Below are positions 15,620 through 22,859 of a stretch of 55,852 nt of DNA, piece by piece. This stretch comes from Oscillospiraceae bacterium (GTDB lineage Bacteria; Bacillota; Clostridia; Oscillospirales; Oscillospiraceae), in the NCBI GenBank assembly GCA_017412765.1, contig JAFPWN010000052.1, positions 1 to 55,852 on the forward strand, read 5' to 3'. Numbering within the stretch: the first letter of the stretch is position 1; each line of letters starts with the position of its first letter. The notes under the pieces were generated by a model. That model saw nothing but the letters and a program-made list of their open reading frames with translations, was not told where the DNA came from and did no database searches. A program made the translations under genes and the position numbers.

Positions 15620-16840
15620 ATGAAGAAACGCGTTTTCAGCATTATCCTTGTATTTACACTTTTGATATGTGCAGCTCCGTTTAACGCTCTAGCTGCAACT
15701 AATGTAACGGCTAACCTTGCTAACTTCAAAGTCACGTTAAATGGAGTTTTAATTGACAGTGAGAATGCAAAATATCCTCTCATAGTGTATAAGGATATAA
15801 CGTATTTTCCGATGACTTATTGGGATTGTCGCTTCATGGCAGTTACGACAGATTGGAATAATGATACTCGTACGCTTAAAATTGACGCGTCGGGAGTCAG
15901 CGAAGAATACCATCCCACAACGCAGGACAGCAAAAACCCAAATAGCTTAACAGCATCAATTGTTGAGTATAATGTTGTAATTAATGGAACTGCCATAGAT
16001 AACAAGGAAGAGCCTTATCCTTTGCTTAATTTCAGAGACGTAACATATTTTCCGATGACTTGGCGTTTTTGTGTAACCGAATTTGGTTGGCAATATAGCT
16101 TTGCACAGGATACGGGGCTCGTAGTTACTTCCAGTACTGGCAATTCAGATACTAACAGCGATAATACACAAAAAGCAAATTCAACTGAAGAAATAAAGGT
16201 ATCGTCTATTAGTCTTGATAAATCAAGTATTGAACTAGCCTCGTCGGAAAGCACAAAACTATCCGCTACAGTTTATCCAGAAAATGCAACAGATAAAAGT
16301 ATTGCGTGGAGTAGTTCTGATAGCTCTGTGGCGACAGTCGAAAACGGTGTTGTCATAGGTCAAAAAGCTGGTTCTGCAATTATTTCAGCTAAAACATCTA
16401 ATGGATTGGTAGCCGTTTGCAATATCAATGTAACAGTAAAATCTCAGGTTGCTAATAACCCGAACTATGAAAAGCAAAAAGAAGCTCTTGATAAAATGAA
16501 ACGGTATCGAGATTATCTAAACATCGATAGAGAAATACTTGCTACTCAGATTGAATTATATAATAATGCACCAAGTAAAACTGGAAAAGCAGCTCAGATA
16601 ATTGAAATACAAGAACAAATAATCACTATGCAAAAAGAATTGCAAGATATGGAAAAAATTATGAATGACTATAGCGAATATTTAGATTATGATCCTTTAC
16701 AAAGCGCTTTTGCTGATATAGATTATCCGCTCTACTTAGGTTCAGATAGAAGCTTTTTAACTGCTGTTAAATCCTTTAGTCGTGATGTGCAGTGGGTTGT
16801 TCTAGGGTACGATGGAGCATGCGACTTGTATTTAAAATAA
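15620..16840 (+). CDS. Secreted protein with stalk-like repeats and a Big_2 Ig-like domain
   Basis: 406 aa. A signal peptide covers about residues 1-26 (ending ALAATN). Two repeats follow (about 28-95 and 110-170), each with a V(T/I)NG segment and DITYFPMTYWDC or DVTYFPMTWRFC, reminiscent of the copper-amine-oxidase N-terminal repeat family found in many clostridial secreted proteins. A Ser/Asn linker leads to a Big_2 bacterial Ig-like domain (about 192-272: SISLDKSSIELASS, IAWSSSDSSVATV, GSAIISAKTS). A coiled-coil region of about 60 residues rich in Lys, Glu and Gln follows. No anchor is visible. Base composition is much more AT-rich than neighbours, suggesting transfer. Ribosome site AGGGGG. 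Confidence 0.75.
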   Translation: MKKRVFSIILVFTLLICAAPFNALAATNVTANLANFKVTLNGVLIDSENAKYPLIVYKDITYFPMTYWDCRFMAVTTDWNNDTRTLKIDASGVSEEYHPTTQDSKNPNSLTASIVEYNVVINGTAIDNKEEPYPLLNFRDVTYFPMTWRFCVTEFGWQYSFAQDTGLVVTSSTGNSDTNSDNTQKANSTEEIKVSSISLDKSSIELASSESTKLSATVYPENATDKSIAWSSSDSSVATVENGVVIGQKAGSAIISAKTSNGLVAVCNINVTVKSQVANNPNYEKQKEALDKMKRYRDYLNIDREILATQIELYNNAPSKTGKAAQIIEIQEQIITMQKELQDMEKIMNDYSEYLDYDPLQSAFADIDYPLYLGSDRSFLTAVKSFSRDVQWVVLGYDGACDLYLK

Positions 16841-16913
16841 CAATTTGTTACGATGGATATTCAATTTTAGTCATAAGTTTTGGATGAATTTTAAGAATAG
16901 AAAGACGTGTAAA

Positions 16914-17123
16914 ATGATTTTGGACGGAAAAGCGATATGTCCCGTGCATGGTGAAATGCTCCATCAAGGATATTATTCTGATGGAAATTCTGTGCATCTA
17001 TGGAGTGTTCAAAAAATCGAAGATACCCCTGTGCGTGTTGATTTACGAGGTGGCCGCTATGTCGGGACAGTTAATTGCAAGATATGTGGCATGCGATTAG
17101 AAGCAACTTTTTCAAAATATTAA
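16914..17123 (+). CDS. Small hypothetical protein with Cys/His pairs
   Basis: 69 aa from the ATG at 16914; the same frame is open back to a TTG at 16845 (92 aa) with another ATG at 16884. None has a strong ribosome site (AGAAAG precedes 16914). It carries CPVH near the start and CKIC near the end, a spacing that could bind one zinc ion, with many aromatic and basic residues between. No family is recognised. It follows the secreted protein closely and shares its AT-rich composition. Confidence 0.4.
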   Translation: MILDGKAICPVHGEMLHQGYYSDGNSVHLWSVQKIEDTPVRVDLRGGRYVGTVNCKICGMRLEATFSKY

Positions 17124-17137
17124 GAATAATAACACCA

Positions 17138-17242
17138 TCAACGGGAGCGGGCGACCACTCCCGTTAGTTCTTTATAAAGGGCGATGTATTTATACACCGT
17201 TGTCCTGCTCAGATCGCACACCCTTGCAAGCTCTGAGAACAT
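17138..17242 (-). pseudogene. Remnant of a serine recombinase/resolvase C-terminus
   Basis: A 34-residue reading frame on the minus strand reads ELARVCDLSRTTVYKYIALY then KELTG. This is the helix-turn-helix end of resolvase/invertase-type serine recombinases, which normally have about 150 more residues upstream. Nothing of the catalytic domain precedes it, so it is a fragment. A 7-bp hairpin (17141-17164) overlaps its end. It suggests that the AT-rich islet arrived on, or was visited by, a mobile element. Confidence 0.6.
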
Positions 17243-17256
17243 TCACTTCAAACGGG

Positions 17257-17290
17257 AAAATATGACCCCCAAGCGGGGTCATATTTTTTT
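17257..17290 (+). terminator. Strong terminator before the spoIIIA operon
   Basis: AATATGACCCC pairs with GGGGTCATATT (11 bp, loop of about 5), followed by a run of seven T. Its right arm also contains the -35-like GTCATATT of a candidate sigma-E promoter. Confidence 0.85.
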
Positions 17291-17307
17291 GCCCCCACTC
17301 ATAGTAT
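17278..17307 (+). promoter_or_regulatory. Candidate sigma-E promoter of spoIIIA
   Basis: GTCATATT (17278-17285), 14-bp spacer, CATAGTAT (17300-17307). This fits the sigma-E pattern (ATA-type -35, CATANNNT-type -10) known for spoIIIA in Bacillus. It lies 22 bp before the spoIIIAA start. Confidence 0.6.
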
Positions 17308-17328
17308 TAGGCGAGAGGAGTGGACAAG

Positions 17329-18186
17329 ATGGAAGAAAGCGGACGGATCGAGCGGTTTGACAGGGCAGTGCTTCTGCTGCCGTACGCCATGCGGGAGCGG
17401 GCGCGGGAGCTTGGGAGGCAGGAGAGGGCGGAGTGCGAGGAGCTGAGACTCAGGATAGGCGAGTGCCTCTCGTTTACGTTTCCCGACGGCGAGCGCGACC
17501 GCGGCGGCGACAGGATAACGAGGCGCGACCTTGACTACGCCTTTGAGCTTTGCACCGGAGCGAGCGCCTACGCCTCGCGCGAGCGCATTTCGGAGGGCTT
17601 TGTCACCGCAAAGGGCGGCTATCGCGTGGGGCTTGCGGGACAGTACGGCGAGGGGGGACTGGTAAGGCTGACGGGGCTGAGCATCCGGGTTTCCCGTGAG
17701 ATACGCGGCTGCGCCGGGCGATTCCTGCGCGAAAAGCCGGTATCTACGCTCATAATCAGCCCTCCGGGCGGCGGGAAAACCACTCTCCTGCGCGACCTTA
17801 TCCGGCTCACGGGCGAAAATTTCCGCGTTTCCGTCTGCGACGAGCGCGGCGAGCTTGCCTGCCTCTGGGAGGGCGCGCCTACGATGGATCTCGGGCGCAG
17901 GACGGACGTGATAGACGGCGTTCCGAAGGCGCGGGCGGCAATGATGCTGATACGCAGCATGAATCCGCAGGTGATCGCGCTCGACGAGATAACCGCGCCG
18001 GAGGACGTTTCCGCTGTCAGCGCGGCGGCGCACTGCGGGGTCAGGGTCTATGCGACCGTCCACGCGGAGAGCCTCGGAGAGCTGGGCGAGAAGCCGCTCT
18101 ACCGCTCGCTTTTTTCTGAGCGCATCTTCGAGCGGGCGATAATCATAGGAAAAGGCAGAGAATACACCGAGGCGGCGATAGTTTGA
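17329..18186 (+). CDS. spoIIIAA: SpoIIIAA, ATPase of the SpoIIIA-SpoIIQ channel
   Basis: 285 aa. Cytoplasmic secretion-type ATPase on the mother-cell side of the engulfed forespore. Walker A SPPGGGKTTLLRDL is at about residue 145, VSVCDERGELAC follows, and the Walker B region is NPQVIALDEIT. The ATG at 17329 lies 8 nt after AGAGGAG; a GTG at 17320 is too close to that site. First gene of an eight-gene operon with overlapping or abutting joints, behind a candidate sigma-E promoter. Confidence 0.93.
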   Translation: MEESGRIERFDRAVLLLPYAMRERARELGRQERAECEELRLRIGECLSFTFPDGERDRGGDRITRRDLDYAFELCTGASAYASRERISEGFVTAKGGYRVGLAGQYGEGGLVRLTGLSIRVSREIRGCAGRFLREKPVSTLIISPPGGGKTTLLRDLIRLTGENFRVSVCDERGELACLWEGAPTMDLGRRTDVIDGVPKARAAMMLIRSMNPQVIALDEITAPEDVSAVSAAAHCGVRVYATVHAESLGELGEKPLYRSLFSERIFERAIIIGKGREYTEAAIV

Positions 18187-18614
18187 AGCTCGTCGGCGCG
18201 GTTGCGATAATGGCGGCGTCGCTCTGGCTCGGCGCCGCGGCGGTGCGGGAGATGGGCGATAGAGTCCGGCGCGCCGAGCGGGAGCTTTACCGGCTCACAA
18301 GGCTCAGAAGCCTCGTAATGAGCGCTCGACTGCCGATCGACGAAGCGCTCCGGGAGTGCGGCATCGAGCTTGAAAAAACCGAAGCGCCGTTTTCGGAGCG
18401 ATGGAGGGCGTGGGCGGATAGTCCGGCGCTGAAGGAGCTGGGAGAGTATCTCACGGGAGTAGACGAGGTGGCCAAGCGCGCAGCCTTTGAGCGCGCGGCA
18501 GACGAGGCGGAGTCGAAGCTAAAGGCGCTGAAAGATAAAAAGGAGCGCGATACGCGCCTTGCGCTTGCGCTCTCCGCGACTCTCGGCGCCTCGGCTGTTA
18601 TCTTACTTTTCTGA
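18183..18614 (+). CDS. spoIIIAB: SpoIIIAB
   Basis: 143 aa. Small mother-cell membrane protein of the SpoIIIA complex, resembling GspF-type assembly proteins. An N-terminal membrane helix (about 3-20), a long charged helical middle (RRAERELYRLTRLRSLVMSA) and a C-terminal membrane helix (about 125-143) match the family. It starts at a TTG that overlaps the spoIIIAA stop. Identity rests on both features and operon order. Confidence 0.88.
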   Translation: MKLVGAVAIMAASLWLGAAAVREMGDRVRRAERELYRLTRLRSLVMSARLPIDEALRECGIELEKTEAPFSERWRAWADSPALKELGEYLTGVDEVAKRAAFERAADEAESKLKALKDKKERDTRLALALSATLGASAVILLF

Positions 18615-18630
18615 ACGAAAGAGGCATTAC

Positions 18631-18825
18631 ATGGAGGTTGACCTCATTTTCAAAATAGCCGCCGTCGGCATACTCGTGGCGGTGCTGAATATTCTGCTGA
18701 GCCGCTCGGGACGCGACGAGCAGGCGCTTATGACGACGATAGCGGGGCTTATCGTAGTGCTGATGGTTATAGTGCGTGAGATATCGGGGCTTTTCGACCT
18801 TATAAAAAGCCTCTTCGGACTATAA
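18631..18825 (+). CDS. spoIIIAC: SpoIIIAC
   Basis: 64 aa, normal for the family. Two membrane helices separated by a short loop: MEVDLIFKIAAVGILVAVLN and then TTIAGLIVVLMVIVREISG. The earlier in-frame starts lie inside spoIIIAB; ATG 18631 has GAAAGAGG upstream. It shares one base with spoIIIAD (TAATG). Confidence 0.9.
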   Translation: MEVDLIFKIAAVGILVAVLNILLSRSGRDEQALMTTIAGLIVVLMVIVREISGLFDLIKSLFGL

Positions 18826-19208
18826 TGGCGGCGGTGAGAGCCATCGCCGTGAGCCTCGTGGCGGCGGCGCTGGCGGTTACGATACGGCGGGACAATCCGG
18901 TCTTTGCGCTTATGATCGCGGTGAGCGCGGCGCTTTTTCTGATGTGGACGGCGATCGAGCCGCTGAGGGAGCTGACGGACGAGCTTTTTACACTTGCACA
19001 GGAGGCGAATCTGCAGGCGGGCGTTATCACGTCGGTGCTCAAATGCGTTGCGATAGGCATACTCGCGCGATTCGGTTCCGATATTCTGCGCGACAGCGGC
19101 ATGAGTGCGGCGTCGTCGTCGGTGGAGGTGCTCGGCGTTGCGGCGGGGCTGTGGTCGGCGCTGCCGCTTCTGAGAATGTGTCTGGAAGCGATAAGGAGCG
19201 GGCTGTGA
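18825..19208 (+). CDS. spoIIIAD: SpoIIIAD
   Basis: 127 aa, four hydrophobic helices, homologous in its first part to SpoIIIAC (PVFALMIAVSAALFLMW). Membrane component of the forespore feeding channel. Starts by TAATG overlap with spoIIIAC and ends in a GTGA overlap with spoIIIAE, so translation is coupled. Confidence 0.9.
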   Translation: MAAVRAIAVSLVAAALAVTIRRDNPVFALMIAVSAALFLMWTAIEPLRELTDELFTLAQEANLQAGVITSVLKCVAIGILARFGSDILRDSGMSAASSSVEVLGVAAGLWSALPLLRMCLEAIRSGL

Positions 19209-20245
19209 AGAAAATAATAGTGCTTTTTCTGCTGTGCTTTTTTCTTACGCCGCAGGCATACGCCGAGGAGGTACCGGACTCGGCAAGACCGATTTTGGGA
19301 GATATCGAAAGCGGCGACGTTCTCGACCCCGCAGCCGCGCTGAGATCTATGGGGCAGAGAATGCTCGACGGGCTGACGGAGCCTCTCGCGCAGGCGATGA
19401 AAAACGCCTCGGCTGTGCTTATCTGCGCCGTTCTGGCCTCGCTCGGCGACGTTCTGAGCCTCGGAAAGACCGGCTCCGGCGCGGCAAGGCTCGCGGGAGT
19501 TCTTGGGATCACGGCCGCGGCGGGCTCGGGAATAGGCGGGATAATAGGTTCGCTCGCCGCGCTTATTTCGGACATTCGCGCCTACTCCGCGGCGCTTTTG
19601 CCGACAGTCGCCTCGGCCGCAGCGGCGTCGGGAGCGCCGGCTTCGGCCTCGGCAAACCTTGCCATGGCTACGCTCTGCATGAATGCCGTTCTGGCTGCGG
19701 CGGAAAAGTTCATTATACCGCTCGTTACCGTAATGGTCGCCGTTGCGACTGCATCAGCGGCGTTTGACGGAGCGCTCAGGGGCGTTTTCGATATGCTCTC
19801 GCGCATAGCGCGCTGGCTGGTCATCGGACTTTCAACCGCCTTTACGGCGGCTATCGGAGTTACGAAGGTCATCTCCGCGGCGGCAGACGAGGCTGCGGTC
19901 AAGGCGGCGCGCGCGGCGCTCACTACGCTCGTTCCAGTCGTCGGGCGCACCATCTCGGACGCGTCCGAGGCGGTCGCAGGCAGCTTTGCGATAGTAAAAA
20001 ACACTTCGGGAGTTTTCGGGATACTCGTAGTCATCGCGCTCGCATATACGCCGATCGTCTCGGCGGCGGCAAACTACCTCGGCTACAAAATTGCCTCGTC
20101 GCTCGCGCAGATAGTCGCGGGCCAGGAGATAACCCGGCTTATTTCGGATATCGGTACGGCGATCGGCTACGCGGCGGCGACGGCGGCGGTAAGCGCGCTT
20201 GCGCTTTTTATAGGGGTCGCGGGCTTTATAGGGACAGTGACGTGA
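19205..20245 (+). CDS. spoIIIAE: SpoIIIAE
   Basis: 346 aa. Polytopic membrane protein, the largest channel subunit. A cleavable signal peptide (about residues 1-19, ending AYAEE) is followed by about six to seven hydrophobic helices rich in Ala and Gly, including GILVVIALAYTPIVSAAANY and a C-terminal LALFIGVAGFIG. I use the GTG at 19205 overlapping the spoIIIAD stop; the open frame upstream of it is antisense to nothing but lacks a signal-peptide start. It overlaps spoIIIAF. Confidence 0.92.
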   Translation: MKKIIVLFLLCFFLTPQAYAEEVPDSARPILGDIESGDVLDPAAALRSMGQRMLDGLTEPLAQAMKNASAVLICAVLASLGDVLSLGKTGSGAARLAGVLGITAAAGSGIGGIIGSLAALISDIRAYSAALLPTVASAAAASGAPASASANLAMATLCMNAVLAAAEKFIIPLVTVMVAVATASAAFDGALRGVFDMLSRIARWLVIGLSTAFTAAIGVTKVISAAADEAAVKAARAALTTLVPVVGRTISDASEAVAGSFAIVKNTSGVFGILVVIALAYTPIVSAAANYLGYKIASSLAQIVAGQEITRLISDIGTAIGYAAATAAVSALALFIGVAGFIGTVT

Positions 20246-20694
20246 TGCGGGAATGGATACTGCGGCTTATTGGAACTGCGATGATAGCATCTGCGGCGGT
20301 GCGCCTTACCCCGGATGGCGTTTACAGAAAGGTCACGCGCCTTGTCTGCTCTCTTGCGCTCATATCGGCGCTCCTTTCGATCAGAGAGGCGATACCGCTT
20401 TTCAAAGAGACGCTTCCGGATCCCGTGATCCCGGCGATCAGCATTGAGGAGGCGCGGAACGAAACAAGATTTATCATAGAAAAGCGGCTCGATGAATATA
20501 TTGTGGAGAGAGCGAGAGCCCTCGGGCTTGACCTCACTGTCAGCGTTACCGCCCGGTGGTCGGACGAGGGATACTGGTATCCCTATTCAGTCCGGCTTGA
20601 GGGAGAGGCAGAGGGCGCGGACAGACTGAGAATAGGCGAGTATATCGCGGGGGAGCTGATGATACCGAAGGAGCGGCAGGAATGGATAAACTGA
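20245..20694 (+). CDS. spoIIIAF: SpoIIIAF
   Basis: 149 aa. Two N-terminal membrane helices (about residues 5-24 and 32-52) and a C-terminal soluble domain facing the intermembrane space, as in the ring-forming SpoIIIAF. A conserved-type EEARNETRFIIEKRLDEYI segment starts the domain. The start is ATG 20245 or GTG 20242, both overlapping the spoIIIAE stop. It overlaps spoIIIAG by 13 bp. Confidence 0.88.
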   Translation: MREWILRLIGTAMIASAAVRLTPDGVYRKVTRLVCSLALISALLSIREAIPLFKETLPDPVIPAISIEEARNETRFIIEKRLDEYIVERARALGLDLTVSVTARWSDEGYWYPYSVRLEGEAEGADRLRIGEYIAGELMIPKERQEWIN

Positions 20695-21035
20695 CGGAGT
20701 TTTTCAAGAAGAACAAGGCCGTGCTTCTCGTACTCGCGGTCGGTGTGGCGCTCATGCTGCTTCCGACCGGGGCGAGGCCCGCGCAGGCGGCGACCGCCGC
20801 GTCCGAAAAGAGCGAAGAGGCGAGAATCGAGGCGATACTCTCGTCCTGCGAGGGGGTAGGCAGGGTAAAGGTGATGCTCGGAGAGCGCGACGGTGCGCTC
20901 AGCGGCTGCGTAATAGTCTGCGACGGCGCCGCGAGCGCGAGCGTGAGACTGACGGTGACGGAAGCTGTTTCGAGGCTCACGGGCCTCGCGTTTGACAGAA
21001 TAAGCGTAATAAATATGAAGGGTGGAGAACAATGA
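20682..21035 (+). CDS. spoIIIAG: SpoIIIAG, short form
   Basis: 117 aa, against roughly 200 or more in Bacillus. One N-terminal membrane helix (about 13-30) precedes a compact ring-building domain: EARIEAILSSCEGVGRVKVM, then GCVIVCDGAASASVRLTVTE and AVSRLTGLAFDRISV. The long beta-insertion that gives Bacillus SpoIIIAG its distinctive ring seems to be missing. Identity is from family motifs plus operon position between AF and AH. Confidence 0.85.
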   Translation: MDKLTEFFKKNKAVLLVLAVGVALMLLPTGARPAQAATAASEKSEEARIEAILSSCEGVGRVKVMLGERDGALSGCVIVCDGAASASVRLTVTEAVSRLTGLAFDRISVINMKGGEQ

Positions 21036-21604
21036 AAGCGGTAAAAAGAGGACTTGTATTTTTTACGGTGCTGGTTTTCGTCGGAACGGCGGTGTATCTC
21101 AACTGGCGCTACGACCGGAACGTCAAGGAGGCTTCGGCGCCGGCTCTGACGGAGGACGAGACCGTTCCCGAGGGCAGCGAGCTTTATTACACCGTAACGG
21201 AGCAGGAGGAGGTGCGCGAGCCGGAGCCTGTTTCAAGTCTCACTCAGAGCCAGCGCGAGGAGTTCAGCGCGATACGCCTTGCCCGGGAAACGGCGAGAGC
21301 CGAGGCGACGGGCGCGCTTGAGGTCATCGCCTCGACCGACGGGATAGCCGAGGAGGCGCTCACGGAGGCGGCGATGAAGCTCACGCTTCTTGCCGATCGC
21401 ACCGCGAAGGAGGGAGAGCTTGAGAGCCAGATAATCTCAAAGGGCTTTCAGGACTGCGTAGTCTGCATGACGGATGACCACGTTACCGTCTCCGTGGCCT
21501 GCGACGGCGGGCTCACGAGCGTTGCGGTGGCAAAAATAACCGACACTGTGTTGTCGGAAACCGGCTATACTGCCGCTGAGCTCAGAGTATCGGAAGTTAA
21601 ATAA
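21032..21604 (+). CDS. spoIIIAH: SpoIIIAH
   Basis: 190 aa. Mother-cell membrane protein whose YscJ/FliF-like domain interlocks with forespore SpoIIQ. N-terminal membrane helix (about 7-23, ending VYLNWRY, a family motif), an acidic linker, then a ring-building domain with KLTLLADRTAKEGELESQII and CVVCMTDDHVTVSV. ATGA overlap with spoIIIAG. Last gene of the operon; no strong terminator follows. Confidence 0.92.
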   Translation: MKAVKRGLVFFTVLVFVGTAVYLNWRYDRNVKEASAPALTEDETVPEGSELYYTVTEQEEVREPEPVSSLTQSQREEFSAIRLARETARAEATGALEVIASTDGIAEEALTEAAMKLTLLADRTAKEGELESQIISKGFQDCVVCMTDDHVTVSVACDGGLTSVAVAKITDTVLSETGYTAAELRVSEVK

Positions 21605-21680
21605 AAAAACTCTTTATTTTTCCCGCAAGGTGTGATATAATCCATTAATAAGCAAAATTGCACTTTGGAGAGTGAATACC

Positions 21681-22037
21681 ATGGGTGAAAACAGGGAATA
21701 CATCACAATCGCCACCGACAAGGGAAACGTAAACGTATCCGTTGACGTTATCAGCGTCGTCGCTGCCCGCGCCGTCACCGAGACCGAGGGCGTGGCGGCT
21801 CTCGCATGGGAGAGCACCGATATTTTCGGCAAAAAGAACGTTTCCAAGGGCATCAGACTTTCCTTCGCTGAGGACGATTCCGTCGGCATCGAGGTCTATT
21901 TCCTTGCAAAGATGGGCATTTCCGTCCATAAAACCGCCTCCGACGTCCAGAAGAACGTCATTTCCAACGTGGAAACAGTTACGGGCGTCAAGGTGAGCGA
22001 AGTCAACGTTCACGTTGTGGGCATTGACATTAAGTGA
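21681..22037 (+). CDS. Asp23/Gls24-family protein
   Basis: 118 aa. Family marks are YITIATDKGNVNVSVDVIS near the start, AARAVTETEGVAALA and the C-terminal VSNVETVTGVKVSEVNVHV-like strand pattern (written here in family terms; residues 95-115). Members occur as envelope-stress proteins in Gram-positives, and in Clostridia one copy commonly sits before nusB, as here. The function is not defined. GGAG lies 10 nt before the ATG; a TATAAT -10 at 21636-21641 suggests its own promoter with a weak -35. Confidence 0.9.
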   Translation: MGENREYITIATDKGNVNVSVDVISVVAARAVTETEGVAALAWESTDIFGKKNVSKGIRLSFAEDDSVGIEVYFLAKMGISVHKTASDVQKNVISNVETVTGVKVSEVNVHVVGIDIK

Positions 22038-22049
22038 TCTCGCCATAAA

Positions 22050-22076
22050 GCCTGCTTATTTTAAAAATAAGCAGGC
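22050..22076 (+). terminator. Terminator of the Asp23-family gene
   Basis: GCCTGCTTATTT pairs with AATAAGCAGGC (about 11 bp) 13 bp after the stop codon. A weak U-run follows (ATACTTAT). Confidence 0.65.
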
Positions 22077-22102
22077 AATACTTATATATTGAGGTAAAAG
22101 GT

Positions 22103-22264
22103 CAGACTGTAGACAAAGAAGAACAGCGTTGGATAAAGGTGGCGGGGTTCTGTGAAGGGGCCGGCCAAGAGACCCCTTCACGTCGCAAATAGGCCCGCAG
22201 GCGTCATATTTTGCACTCTGAGAGTGCAAAATATGTTCGATGCGGAGACTTTGTCGACGCATTG
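22103..22264 (+). mobile_element. MITE-like element, copy C (most diverged)
   Basis: CAGACTGTAGACAAAG to GTCGACGCATTG, 162 bp. It differs from the other copies at many positions, but its central hairpin is preserved by paired changes (GCACT/AGTGC instead of GCGCT/AGCGC). A 10-bp hairpin (AAAGGTTGAA/TTCAGCCTTT, 22265-22289) follows the right end. Only AAAGGT plus TCAG of a matching sequence remains at the left end, so the left duplicate seems deleted. Confidence 0.82.
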
Positions 22265-22347
22265 AAAGGTTGAAACAAGTTCAGCCTTTAATGAAATCAA
22301 AGCCGTTTTTCCCGCCGCACAGCGGCATTCGAAAAACATGGCATTTT

Positions 22348-22370
22348 ATGACCATTCCTTTTATGGTCAT
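22348..22370 (+). promoter_or_regulatory. Hairpin in the nusB leader
   Basis: ATGACCAT (22348-22355) and ATGGTCAT (22363-22370) form an 8-bp stem with a 7-nt loop, 40 bp before nusB. No U-run directly follows. Its role is unknown. Confidence 0.35.
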
Positions 22371-22409
22371 TTTGTGCCTCTGGCATTTATGAAAGGAATG
22401 GGCATAAAG

Positions 22410-22859
22410 ATGACAAGACAGGAAGCGAGAGAGCTGGCGGTTCGCCTTGCCTTTGAAATATCCGGAAGCACCACCGGCGCCGATGAGATACTCGGTCACT
22501 TCTTCGACAGGGAGTATTTCGAGTCCCTCTCCGAGGAGGACGAGCTGTTCAGGGCGTTCCCGGACGATAACTCACGCGCGTACATCGAGCGCGTTATCCG
22601 CGGTGTGGACGAGCACAATATGGAGCTTGACGAGTACGTTATGAAGTACGCGAAGGGCTGGAAGTTCGAGAGAATATCGAGGACCGCCCTCGCCGTTATG
22701 AAGGTCTGTATGTTCGAGACTCTGTATATGCCGGACGTGCCGGTCGGCGCGAGCGTGAACTCCGCCGTCGAGCTTTCAAAAAAATACGATGAGCAGGATA
22801 CCGTCGCCTTCGTAAACGGCATTCTCGGCTCCTTCGTCCGTGAGGAAGTGAAGCGCTGA
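22410..22859 (+). CDS. nusB: Transcription antitermination factor NusB
   Basis: 149 aa. RNA-binding helical protein that binds boxA with S10 and acts in rRNA antitermination. MTRQEARELAVRLAFE at the N-terminus and the C-terminal run VPVGASVNSAVELSKKYDEQ then FVNGILGSFV are typical. I chose the ATG at 22410 because the family usually begins with this Arg-rich helix; in-frame ATGs at 22389 and 22398 would only add a few residues. It overlaps the next gene by TGATG. Confidence 0.92.
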   Translation: MTRQEARELAVRLAFEISGSTTGADEILGHFFDREYFESLSEEDELFRAFPDDNSRAYIERVIRGVDEHNMELDEYVMKYAKGWKFERISRTALAVMKVCMFETLYMPDVPVGASVNSAVELSKKYDEQDTVAFVNGILGSFVREEVKR

